A DNA stretch of 12,981 nt from an uncultured Clostridium sp. (GTDB lineage: Bacteria > Bacillota > Clostridia > Clostridiales > Clostridiaceae). Location: positions 1 through 12,981 of the forward strand of contig CALBDU010000001.1 of NCBI GenBank assembly GCA_937927335.1, given 5' to 3'. Below the pieces are notes generated by a model. It was not told where the DNA came from and searched no databases. It worked only from the letters and a program-made list of their open reading frames with translations. The position numbers and the translations under genes were made by a program. This document shows, in pieces, positions 1 through 6,033 of the stretch (positions within the stretch are counted from its first letter, which is position 1; the number at the start of each line of letters is the position of its first letter).

Positions 1-17
1 TTATAGCTGGTCCCATT

Positions 18-122
18 TTAATTTACAAGGCACCTGATTATTATGCGCTTACCTTGAGCACACCGATTACATTCATCAATACAGTTTTGATATTTGTCTG
101 ATGAATTAGTTACTATTCCCAT
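18..122 (-). pseudogene. Truncated DUF326 / copper-storage-type (Csp) protein, 5' fragment
   Basis: The start is ATG at 122-120. A GGAAGGAG ribosome binding site lies about 8 bases upstream, and the longer open frame up to 224 has no such signal. The 34-residue product begins MGIVTNSSDKYQNCIDECNR and contains the CxxxCxxC motif that opens helix 1 of DUF326 four-helix-bundle proteins. The same motif (CIDECNKCAQ) is in the intact paralogue at 6034-6492. Right after CAQ the homology stops and the frame runs into unrelated codons (GKRIIIRCLVN) and a stop. A full DUF326 protein needs about 100 more residues with roughly a dozen cysteines, so this is a broken gene. Between 48 and 1 another minus-strand frame reads AHNNQVPCKLKWDQL-stop, which resembles the tail of another gene that I do not recognise. 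I infer the csp gene was cut by a rearrangement near base 48. Confidence 0.6.
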
Positions 123-152
123 TTTAAGAACTCCTTCCATATCTAATTTTTT

Positions 153-162
153 TACATATGTA
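153..162. promoter_or_regulatory. Perfect TACANNTGTA palindrome (CopY/BlaI-type box)
   Basis: TACATATGTA is a perfect palindrome matching the TACAnnTGTA operator of CopY/BlaI-family repressors. It lies about 30 bases upstream of the ATG of the broken DUF326 gene, where an operator would be expected. No CopY or BlaI gene is in the window, so the assignment rests only on sequence and on the copper-storage-type neighbour. A short palindrome can arise by chance in AT-rich DNA. Confidence 0.35.
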
Positions 163-216
163 TTGTGTTCAAGATGAAATATTTTTATACCAAAATTGTC
201 AATCTGAATAAATGTT

Positions 217-539
217 ATGTGCATAAAAAGTCAGGAATTAATTGATAATTCAACTTTAAGACACTATTTTAGTCGTATTACTACGAATAATGTACCATAT
301 ATTACCTTTCGTAATAAAAAAGAGATTAAATATTTTGAGTTAATTGCAGAACCTATCATGCTGATATGCATTGCCATAGTAGTATTGATTGTAGTGTTGG
401 TAATGAGATCAAACGGTAATCACAAAACCTCAAATTTCAACAACAATAAGGCTTTGGAAATATTAGATTCAAAACTGGTTCAGGTGATATAATTGAAGAA
501 GAGTACCAAAGAAAAAATCAAATGATATTAAAAGGCTAA
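217..539 (+). pseudogene. Small membrane protein with C-terminal SHOCT domain, frameshifted
   Basis: The frame from 217 gives 91 residues with one membrane helix (AEPIMLICIAIVVLIVVLVM, about residues 45-65), a polar Asn-rich linker and ALEILDSKLVQ, then stops early at VI. ALEIL..KL is the start of a SHOCT domain, a short oligomerisation helix common at the ends of small Firmicute membrane proteins. The expected continuation is present one frame over: GDIIEEEYQRKNQMILKG then TAA at 537-539. Adding one G near 483-485 (CAG-GTG to CAG-GGT-G) restores an uninterrupted SHOCT domain, so there is a single-base deletion or a sequencing error. The start is uncertain: no ribosome binding site precedes 217, and residues 1-44 look unlike the family, so the original start may be near ATG 358. 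A hairpin terminator follows. Confidence 0.6.
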
Positions 540-551
540 ATCTAAATGAAC

Positions 552-584
552 GCTCCTGAATCAATTCAACATTAATTCAGGAGC
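552..584 (+). terminator. Terminator hairpin after SHOCT gene
   Basis: GCTCCTGAAT (552-561) pairs perfectly with ATTCAGGAGC (575-584) around a 13-base loop, followed by a modestly T-rich ATATTTATTT. It lies 12 bases after the restored SHOCT stop. The TTAATTCAG half of the hairpin recurs in the hairpins at 5984-6020 and 9987-10033. Confidence 0.65.
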
Positions 585-667
585 ATATTTATTTAAGAGA
601 CTTTGTTAATAAATTTTAAAATGTTAGGAGAAACTATAAAAAACAAGAAAGGATGTAATGGTGTAAA

Positions 668-1723
668 ATGATTAGAAAACATTTTTTGAAAATTTTTTTA
701 GCTACCTTAATAGGAACTATAATATTTAGTGGATGTACAAAATCAAATCAAAGTCAACAGCAAACTGGAGCCAATGTTACCACGCAAAGCATTCAAGCTT
801 ATTTCACTGCCAATGAGGGTGGGAGCGTATCTAAAATAGATGTTTTAACTAATAAGGTAGTAGATACCATAAAAATAGATGGTGCTGCACATAATGTACA
901 GATTTCCCCAGATGGTAATACTTTTGCCGTAACTGTTATTCCTGGTATGGCAAATACAGGGGGAAATGACCAAATGCCCAAAATGGTAGGAACTGTCCAG
1001 ATATATGATACAAAGACAGATAAACTAATCAAGTCAGTGAAAGTTGGAAATCATCCTGCACATGTGGTTTATACAAAGGATGGAAATTATTTATTGGTAA
1101 CGAATAATCAGGATAATAACGTTTCTGTTATTAGCGCTAAGGACTATAAAATAATCGGAACAGTACCAACTGGTAAAGAACCTCATGGATTTCGCATATC
1201 TAATGACAGTAAGTATGCATATATTGCAAATATGGGCGAAGATACAGTAAGCGTGATTGATATACCAAATTTAAAGGAATTAAAGAAAATTAAAGTAGGG
1301 AAGACCCCTGTAACAACAGGGATAAGTAACGACGGTAACACATTGGTAGTAACTTCAAATGCGGAAGATGCTTTATATATTGTTGATTTGGCAACAGGTA
1401 AGGCTGATAAAATTGCAGTTGGTAAAGGACCAGCCCAAGTGTATTTGGAGAATGACGACAAATATGCCTTCGTTGCAAATCAAGGAACAGAGCAAAGTCC
1501 TTCAAATTCAGTTTCAAAAATTCATATGTCAACTAAGAAAGTTATAACTAATATTATTACTGGAAATGGAGCACATGGAGTTGTTGTAAGCAGTGATAAT
1601 AAATACGTATATGTGACAAACATGTATGACAATACTGTTAGTGTTATTGATAATAATACTAACTCAGTTGTTAATACTGTTCAGGTAGGTAAAGAACCAA
1701 ATGGAATCAGCTATTTTAAATAA
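668..1723 (+). CDS. YVTN/YncE-like seven-bladed beta-propeller lipoprotein
   Basis: This 351-residue protein starts with MIRKHFLKIFLATLIGTIIF and then SGC, a lipoprotein signal whose acylated cysteine would be Cys23. That places the mature protein on the outer face of the membrane. The rest is a series of about 40-residue blades with YVTN-type signatures: LLVTNNQDNNVSVI, AYIANMGEDTVSVID, and YVYVTNMYDNTVSVIDN near the C-terminus. Between them are VGK.P.G and SPDG/SNDG turns. This pattern defines the YVTN (40-residue) beta-propeller repeat family, and the length fits about seven blades. Such propellers usually act as extracytoplasmic binding or scaffold proteins. No catalytic residues are seen and no substrate can be named. 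AAAGGA lies 14-19 bases before the ATG. The gene stands alone, ends in a strong hairpin, and is next to metal/thiol genes. A role in metal handling is only inferred from location. Confidence 0.85.
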   Translation: MIRKHFLKIFLATLIGTIIFSGCTKSNQSQQQTGANVTTQSIQAYFTANEGGSVSKIDVLTNKVVDTIKIDGAAHNVQISPDGNTFAVTVIPGMANTGGNDQMPKMVGTVQIYDTKTDKLIKSVKVGNHPAHVVYTKDGNYLLVTNNQDNNVSVISAKDYKIIGTVPTGKEPHGFRISNDSKYAYIANMGEDTVSVIDIPNLKELKKIKVGKTPVTTGISNDGNTLVVTSNAEDALYIVDLATGKADKIAVGKGPAQVYLENDDKYAFVANQGTEQSPSNSVSKIHMSTKKVITNIITGNGAHGVVVSSDNKYVYVTNMYDNTVSVIDNNTNSVVNTVQVGKEPNGISYFK

Positions 1724-1748
1724 TTAGACTTTGTGATACAGTAATATT

Positions 1749-1775
1749 GAGGGTATGCAGAATTTGCATACTCTC
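1749..1775 (+). terminator. Terminator hairpin after the beta-propeller gene
   Basis: GAGGGTATGCA (1749-1759) pairs with TGCATACTCTC (1765-1775): 11 base pairs with one G-T, and a 5-base loop. It starts 25 bases after the stop codon. The T-run after it is weak (ATTTAG). Confidence 0.65.
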
Positions 1776-2131
1776 ATTTAGTGCAAGTATTGAAAAGGCT
1801 CTCCTGGATTTTATATAAGATTATCCTTTGTTAAAAAGACTGTAGGGTATTAAATTATTGGAGGAGGAGGGAGCACTGACTTAAAGAATGGATCTTATGG
1901 ATTTGAAAATAAAAAGGACCTTTAATGCAAGAATATAACCTGGACTATAAGCTTCATAGTACATAGTGAAAGAAAATAATTATTACTAATTAAAAATAAA
2001 AATCTTAAAGGAGTTGTTCTCCACATTTTCTCCATATTTGCTTTATATAATTTAATTAAAGAATCAGAAATACATAATTATATGCAAATAAATAATTTTT
2101 CTGATCGAAAGTAAAACCAGGAGGAATTATT
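1776..2131. other. Long leader / intergenic region, no gene found
   Basis: No convincing gene is seen in these 356 bases on either strand. TTGTTA (1828-1833), 17 bases, then TAAATT (1851-1856) is a possible SigA promoter. A purine run GGAGGAGGAGGG (1861-1872) looks like a ribosome binding site, but the frame behind it closes after a few codons and the next ATG opens only a 16-codon frame. A second -10-like TATAAT lies at 2046-2051 without a good -35. A long 5' leader for the Met-rich gene or a small RNA is possible, but no known riboswitch class was recognised. Confidence 0.3.
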
Positions 2132-2581
2132 ATGAAGAATAAAATAATGGCTATATTAGGTGCAGCAGTAGTTTTAGCAGGTGTAATTGGGGGAGCAGCT
2201 TTTGCAAGTGGCGTCAATAACAATACTAAAGATAACCAGCTAATTGTAGCAAGGTCAAGTAACGTGGTTCAAGATAGTAATGATAAAAGTAAAGATAGTA
2301 CAAACTATAACCAAAACAGTGTTAATAACCAATCAAAGGATATATATCAGGATATGATAAAGATCATGAAAGACAATGGATTTAAAGATGCAGCTATATA
2401 CATGCAAACAGGTAATTATGCAGCTATGAGAGATTATATGAATAATTTATCACAGGAAGATTATGATAAAATGATTAAAATCATGGATGGTAATGGCTAT
2501 GGTTACATGGTACAAATGATGCAATCTATTGGTAAAGAAAGAATGACTCAAATGCACAATTCCATGATGGGAAATTTCTAA
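2132..2581 (+). CDS. Secreted methionine-rich protein with internal repeat, function unknown
   Basis: This 149-residue protein has a clear signal peptide: MKNKI, a hydrophobic AILGAAVVLAGVIGGAA, and a cleavage region FASG near residue 26. An Asn/Ser/Lys-rich linker (about 27-70) follows, then a C-terminal domain with about 14 methionines in roughly 80 residues. The domain holds a partial repeat: YQDMIKIMKDNGFKDAAIYM and, after an acidic stretch, YDKMIKIMDGNGYGYMVQMM. It ends in MTQMHNSMMGNF. AGGAGG at 2119-2124 is 7 bases before the ATG. I do not recognise a named family. Regularly spaced Met with His at the cell surface is typical of exported copper/silver-binding proteins such as periplasmic Met-rich chaperones, and the surrounding genes agree. 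Metal binding is inference. The glutaredoxin-like gene follows after 67 bases with no terminator between, so co-transcription is likely. Confidence 0.75.
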   Translation: MKNKIMAILGAAVVLAGVIGGAAFASGVNNNTKDNQLIVARSSNVVQDSNDKSKDSTNYNQNSVNNQSKDIYQDMIKIMKDNGFKDAAIYMQTGNYAAMRDYMNNLSQEDYDKMIKIMDGNGYGYMVQMMQSIGKERMTQMHNSMMGNF

Positions 2582-2648
2582 AATCATTACTAAACATTAT
2601 GGAGCAGTTAGAAAATCAAAATGATAAGTGAAGGGAAGAGATAACAAA

Positions 2649-2918
2649 ATGAAAAAAATATTTCTATTCAGCAGTAAATTATGCCCTGACTGTCCGCCGA
2701 TGAAGGAGTTCCTGACTGAGAACAACATCAATTTCATCGAGATGGACATAACTGAAAACCTATTATTCATGAAGATGTTTTTGAAGTACAGGGACAAGTA
2801 CCCAGAGTTTAATGAAATCAAGGAAAAGGGAAACATAGGGATACCGTGCGTTGTAGTCAACGAGGGAGAAATGATTTATTTTGAAAAGAATACACTAAAT
2901 CTGGATGAGCTGAAATAA
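2649..2918 (+). CDS. Glutaredoxin-like protein with CPDC motif
   Basis: This 89-residue protein has the thioredoxin/glutaredoxin fold signature: strand MKKIFLFSS, active site CPDC at Cys12-Cys15, a helix PPMKEFLTENN, a second strand INFIEMDIT, and GNIGIPCVVVNEGE with the expected cis-proline (IP) before a strand, then a final helix. It should act in the cytoplasm in thiol-disulfide exchange. The first glutaredoxin residue pattern is CPxC, but the extra Cys after the cis-Pro (IPC) is unusual. ATG 2649 was chosen because AGGGAAGAG sits 9 bases upstream. A GTG at 2628 is in frame, but it overlaps that site. The gene probably shares a transcript with the Met-rich protein. An IS256-type remnant begins directly after it, and no terminator is evident. 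Confidence 0.8.
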   Translation: MKKIFLFSSKLCPDCPPMKEFLTENNINFIEMDITENLLFMKMFLKYRDKYPEFNEIKEKGNIGIPCVVVNEGEMIYFEKNTLNLDELK

Positions 2919-2998
2919 ATAATATGAGCTTATGAGAAAGTCTGTAAAGCCAGCTTTCTATGATAGAATAATAATATTATAGGAGGCTGTTTTTTTTT

Positions 2999-3354
2999 AT
3001 GGCAAAAAGAAGAGATTCAATGAGCGAAGGCAAAAACAATATTATTTCTGCATTACTGGAGGAGTATGACATTAAGTCTGCAGAAGACATCCAGGATGCA
3101 CTTATAGACTTACTTGGAGGAACTATCCAAAGTATGATGGAAGCTGAAATGGCAACAATCATTTAGCCTATGAACTTTATGAAAGAAGCGAAAATACCAA
3201 TTCTTTTAATGGAAGAAGAAGCAAAAATGTCAGAAGCAAATATGGCGAGTTTAGTATTGATGTCCCTCAGGATAAGGATAGTACTTTTGAGTCTGAAATA
3301 GTTAGGGGAAGCAGTGCCTTAACACTGCCTCGCCATAATAAATTCTTATCTTAG
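2999..3354 (+). pseudogene. IS256-family transposase, N-terminal remnant with frameshift
   Basis: AGGAGG (2981-2986) precedes ATG 2999. The first frame gives 55 residues, MAKRRDSMSEGKNN... ending DALIDLLGGTIQSMMEAEM, a standard IS256 transposase N-terminus. Homology then jumps frame at about 3152-3157 and continues as NHLAYELYERSENTNSFNGR and then YGEFSIDVPQDKDSTFESEI (to about 3303), which is the next conserved block of the same family. The normal protein is about 400 residues, and the catalytic DDE region is absent. After SEIV the frame reads into the element's right end and stops at 3352-3354. The copy is dead on two counts: an indel and a large deletion. Confidence 0.8.
3305..3334. repeat. 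Subterminal hairpin of the IS256-type element
   Basis: GGGGAAGCAGTG (3305-3316) pairs with CACTGCCTCGCC (3323-3334) with two mismatches around a 6-base loop. A related hairpin (GTGAGGCAGT/ACTGCCCCAC) occupies the same relative place before the second right end at 5901-5928, which supports both being IS ends. Confidence 0.55.
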
Positions 3355-3387
3355 GAATCTAATTTACAGAGAAAGTTTCAAACACTC

Positions 3388-3501
3388 TGCAACAATTCTT
3401 TTTATATAATTAGCTGTTACAATTTCTTAAGTTGACGACATTGCCTGTTTTACGGGGAGTTATGATTTACAGGGAACCGAGTAATTAGGTGCTTACATTT
3501 G
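3388..3501. other. Non-coding spacer with short direct repeat
   Basis: No gene is seen between the IS remnant and the stop of the TlpA-like gene. A 17-base-period imperfect direct repeat is present: TTTACGGGGA (3449-3458) and TTTACAGGGA (3466-3475). No clear terminator for the minus-strand operon was found. The best pairing is a 5-base CCTGT/ACAGG arm. Confidence 0.3.
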
Positions 3502-4095
3502 TTATTTATCTAAAGATTTAATGTATGCTTTCATCTGGTCAATATTCATAGCACCTATGTTTTTAGAAATGATATTTCCGTCTGCATCAATGAAGAATGA
3601 AGTAGGAATTGATGATATATTATACATAGATGCAACACTTTGATCAGAATCTAAAAGCACTTTGAAACTATATTTATTATTATCAATAAAGGATTTAACA
3701 GTGTCTAAAGGTTCGCCTATTTCTACAGCCACTATTACCAAGTCGCTATCCTTTGTTTCTTGATATAATTTTTCTATCTCGGGCATTTCTGCTCTACATG
3801 GAGGGCACCAAGTTGCCCAAAAATTAAGGAATACTTTTTTACCTTTTAAGTCACTTAAAGATAATTCTTTACCGTTAAGATCCTTTAATTTGAAATCTAT
3901 AGCCTTTGTTTTAACAATGTTAGGATTTATTCCAATGGGCTGGGTAGAAATATTATTCTTTTGAATAGTACTATTTTTGCCACTATTTTCTGTTGATGAT
4001 TTAGCTTTAGTATTTAAAGAATTATAGGTAGTTACAGTGATAATTTAACCACCTATAAGGACTGCGGCTAAAAGTACTATTAGCGATTTTTTCAT
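3502..4095 (-). pseudogene. TlpA/ResA-type membrane-anchored thioredoxin with in-frame stop in the signal peptide
   Basis: Read from ATG 4095 (AAGGAG 9 bases upstream), the frame is MKKSLIVLLAAVLIGG, stop (TAA at 4047-4045), then an uninterrupted 180 codons. Those carry a linker, then AIDFKLKDLNGKELSLSDLK, FLNFWATWCPPCRAEMPE with the CPPC active site (Cys97/Cys100 counting through the stop), and ISSIPTSFFIDADGN with the cis-proline. This is a complete extracytoplasmic thiol-disulfide oxidoreductase of the TlpA/ResA family except for the one stop. A single base change (TTA Leu to TAA) would explain it. No ATG, GTG or TTG occurs between the stop and the active site, and the next ATG (3786) would leave out CPPC, so re-initiation cannot rescue function. 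It is the last gene after ccdA, which normally supplies electrons to such proteins. A sequencing error or readthrough cannot be excluded. Confidence 0.8.
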
Positions 4096-4113
4096 ATTCA
4101 TTTTCTCCTTCGA

Positions 4114-4818
4114 CTAAAAATTAATAAAATTTGCGTACTGGCTTAATATAGATAATTTATTTGAAAAAACCATAATCCCCATTATGATCATTAAAACACC
4201 ACTTATTGTAGATATAATAGGTAAGTATTTTGAAAATTTCTTAAATTGTTTGGTAAAGCTTCCTATGGCCATAGCAGTCAAAATGAATGGAATTGCGAGT
4301 CCAAGCGAATACATTATTAGAAGTAATACCCCTTTACCAACAGAGTTTATACTTGTAGCATAGATGAGTATTGAGGATAATATAGGACCAATACAAGGAG
4401 TCCAACCTGCGGCAAAGGATATTCCTATTATTACCGAACTAAAAGGACCTTTAATTTTATTAAACAATAAAAATCTTTTCTCGAGATAAAATAATTTTAC
4501 TTTAAACACTCCAATGGTATGCAGACCAAAAATAACAATAATAGTACCACCAACTTTTCTAAATAAGCCTTTATGTACAATTAATAATTTACCAAGGGAG
4601 GTTATAGAAACTCCCATTAGAATAAAAATAATAGAAAAGCCTAATACAAATCCAAAAGATTTATATAAAGTAAAAAGCTTAGCTTTATCATCATTTAATT
4701 CTTCTATTGAAGAACCTGTTAAATAGCTTACATATGCAGGAACAAGTGGAAGAACGCAAGGAGATAAAAATGATAGCATACCTGCAGTGAAAGCTAAGAA
4801 TATTGATATATCATTCAA
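4114..4818 (-). CDS. ccdA: CcdA-type thiol-disulfide transporter, membrane protein
   Basis: The 234-residue protein has about six membrane helices and the paired-cysteine signature of CcdA/DsbD transmembrane proteins: SFLSPCVLPLVPAYVSYLTG (Cys21) and AAGWTPCIGPILSS (Cys142), which form the redox-active pair within the membrane. CcdA carries reducing equivalents from cytoplasmic thioredoxin to extracytoplasmic TlpA/ResA-like proteins. Its partner is exactly the next gene downstream, 18 bases away, although that gene carries a stop codon here. The start is TTG at 4818, with GGAGGTGAT 8 bases upstream. The ATG at 4814 is out of frame. It lies 43 bases after the DsbD_2-like gene with no terminator, so the three minus-strand genes form one operon. 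Confidence 0.9.
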   Translation of the reverse strand: MNDISIFLAFTAGMLSFLSPCVLPLVPAYVSYLTGSSIEELNDDKAKLFTLYKSFGFVLGFSIIFILMGVSITSLGKLLIVHKGLFRKVGGTIIVIFGLHTIGVFKVKLFYLEKRFLLFNKIKGPFSSVIIGISFAAGWTPCIGPILSSILIYATSINSVGKGVLLLIMYSLGLAIPFILTAMAIGSFTKQFKKFSKYLPIISTISGVLMIIMGIMVFSNKLSILSQYANFINF

Positions 4819-4861
4819 AAATAAATCACCTCCGATCTATTATTAAAACATTGATTTATGC

Positions 4862-5647
4862 TTAAGAAGTCCAATAGATCAAGCTATCAATTAATCCAAA
4901 AATAATAAGCAAGAGCCCCCCGAAATACTTAATTTTTTTTTGAACCTTATTGAAATTTTTTATATTGGACTTCAAGTTAGTTTTTCCTAAAAAAATCAGT
5001 GATGACATTAAGAATATAGGCATTAAAGTACCAAGTGCAAAAATTGAAGGATACAGGATCCCAATAGAAGACTTTAAGCTTAAAGGAACAATTATTCCAA
5101 AAAACAACCAAAATAAAGTAGGGCAGAAGGTTAGTGAAAATATTAAACCTATTATAAAAGAAGGATTAATTATCTTATACTTGCGTGTGATATATTCAAC
5201 ATTAGCTATAAAAGAATTTCCAATAGATCCCTTTAAATTCAAAAAACCTAATATATAAAGACCAATAATCATTATAGTAGGCCCCATCAGCTTCCTAAAT
5301 AAGCTAAAGAACGGTATTGAGGCTCTTTGTATGTCAACCTTAAATAATATTATCAATATTCCATAAAATAAGAATGTAGTTAGCTTACCTAGAGAATACC
5401 ATAAAGTGTTTTTTATAAGTCTTTTATTGCCTATATTTTCCTTTGAAATAAAACCTATAGCCCCAAGGTTTGTGGTAAGTTGACAGGGAGCTGTTGAGCC
5501 AAGAATACCAATTAGAAAAATTCCAAGCAAAGGCATAGTTGAATTTCTTGAAAAGTTCAATATAGGATCGCTTAAGAATCTATTTAACATACTCGTAATT
5601 TCATAAAGTTTTAATATGAAATGTGAAATAATAAAAACTCCCTTCAA
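4862..5647 (-). CDS. DsbD_2 / TauE-SafE-like (UreH-type) cysteine-containing membrane protein
   Basis: This polytopic membrane protein of up to 261 residues has six or so hydrophobic segments and two conserved Cys-Pro-type motifs in helices: GSTAPCQLTTNLGAIG (Cys55) and SLTFCPTLFW (Cys175). Their spacing and context match the DsbD_2 (UreH/SafE-like) branch of the CcdA/DsbD superfamily, whose members move electrons or metal-related substrates across the membrane. It heads an operon with ccdA and a TlpA-like gene, which argues for a redox role. The start is uncertain. The frame is open to TTG 5647, but GAAGGGAG lies on top of that codon, so initiation is more likely just downstream (rare ATT codons at 5632/5629) or at ATG 5590, which lacks a good ribosome site. 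Confidence 0.75.
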   Translation of the reverse strand: MKGVFIISHFILKLYEITSMLNRFLSDPILNFSRNSTMPLLGIFLIGILGSTAPCQLTTNLGAIGFISKENIGNKRLIKNTLWYSLGKLTTFLFYGILIILFKVDIQRASIPFFSLFRKLMGPTIMIIGLYILGFLNLKGSIGNSFIANVEYITRKYKIINPSFIIGLIFSLTFCPTLFWLFFGIIVPLSLKSSIGILYPSIFALGTLMPIFLMSSLIFLGKTNLKSNIKNFNKVQKKIKYFGGLLLIIFGLIDSLIYWTS

Positions 5648-5695
5648 TAATAATTGTCATAGCTAAAAACACTATACTAAAAAGATATGTAGATT

Positions 5696-5893
5696 TTATG
5701 TGTTTTTGATAATCGTTATCATTACTCTATGAAAAGCTGGAAGGTTAACAGGTATTTGAATATGACCTATTTGTAAGTTATCAGCTGTTGTAAGAAGAAC
5801 AAATGCTTAAGGGTCAGAATCCCCCTTTAGAATTGAATCATCGCAGCCAAAAGACACCTTTTTTGGAGGTGTTCTTGATATACCTTCTTTATA
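5696..5893 (-). pseudogene. Unidentified coding relic with one internal stop
   Basis: In one minus-strand frame the DNA reads ISRTPPKKVSFGCDDSILKG, DSDP, TAA (5809-5807), AFVLLTTADNLQIGHIQIPV, NLPAFHRVMITIIKNT, stop at 5698-5696. That is about 65 codons with a single interruption and protein-like composition. I do not recognise the family. The plus strand has a partly open competing frame (FRIESSQPKDTFFGGVLDIP) with more stops, so the minus frame is preferred. No start codon with a ribosome site is seen, and the upstream side abuts the IS256-type end at 5901. This is probably the tail of a gene cut by the IS. Confidence 0.35.
5707..5721. promoter_or_regulatory. Fur-box-like palindrome upstream of the DsbD_2/ccdA operon
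   Basis: TGATAATCGTTATCA is one base from the 7-1-7 Fur consensus TGATAATnATTATCA and is perfect as 6-3-6 (TGATAA/TTATCA). It lies 60-75 bases upstream of the DsbD_2-like gene, in the right place to control that minus-strand operon. It also falls inside the coding relic (codons VMITII), so chance origin is possible. Confidence 0.45.
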
Positions 5894-5900
5894 AAACAAA

Positions 5901-5983
5901 GTGAGGCAGTTTTATAATACTGCCCCACCATTAAAAATGTTTATCATAGGTATCTTAATATACAGAGAAGGTTTCACACACTC
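5901..5983 (+). mobile_element. Solitary right end of an IS256-type element
   Basis: GTGAGGCAGT...ACTGCCCCAC (hairpin 5901-5928), then a spacer, then ATACAGAGAAGGTTTCACAC and ACTC (ending 5983) align along their whole length with the right end of the IS at 3305-3387. Both contain ATCTTA/AT near the middle and the ACAGAGAA.GTTTCA.ACACTC tip. No transposase coding is found to the left, so this is a scar of a second copy. It ends exactly at the terminator of the csp-type gene. Confidence 0.5.
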
Positions 5984-6020
5984 AATAAATGCTTCTGGAT
6001 TTAATTCAGAAGCATTTATT
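5984..6020 (-). terminator. Terminator hairpin of the DUF326/Csp gene
   Basis: AATAAATGCTTCTG (5984-5997) pairs with CAGAAGCATTTATT (6007-6020): 14 base pairs, 9-base loop. It is symmetric, and on the minus strand it ends in a T-rich run and follows the stop of the csp-type gene by 13 bases. Confidence 0.75.
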
Positions 6021-6033
6021 ATTAATAGATAGT

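Larger units (their letters stand above)
2926..3387 (+). mobile_element. Internally deleted IS256-family element
   Basis: The span holds the first part of an IS256-family transposase gene (2999-3303) joined directly to the element's right end (hairpin 3305-3334 and terminal repeat to 3387). About two-thirds of the transposase is missing. The right tip reads TTTACAGAGAAAGTTTCAAA then CACTC (3363-3387). Its reverse complement GAGTGTTTGAAA...CTGTAAA matches imperfectly the left region GAGCTTATGAGAAAG..CTGTAAA (from 2926), so I place the left tip there. A second copy of the right end lies at 5901-5983. Target duplications could not be identified. Confidence 0.6.

Noticed and set aside
552..584. 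Integron attC or CRISPR-like repeat
   Set aside because: It is a simple terminator stem after a stop codon, with no array, spacer or integrase nearby.
799..1547. Several open frames overlapping the beta-propeller gene on both strands
   Set aside because: They lack ribosome sites, and the YVTN repeat frame explains the sequence.
1776..2131. Known riboswitch or small RNA in the leader before the Met-rich gene
   Set aside because: No recognisable conserved core of any class I know was found, so it is left as an unassigned spacer.
4514..5258. Plus-strand open frames across ccdA and the DsbD_2-like gene
   Set aside because: They are antisense to clear membrane proteins with conserved Cys motifs.
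5853..5873. Small hairpin GACACCT/AGGTGTT as a terminator
   Set aside because: It lies inside the coding relic, has only 6-7 pairs and no T-run.
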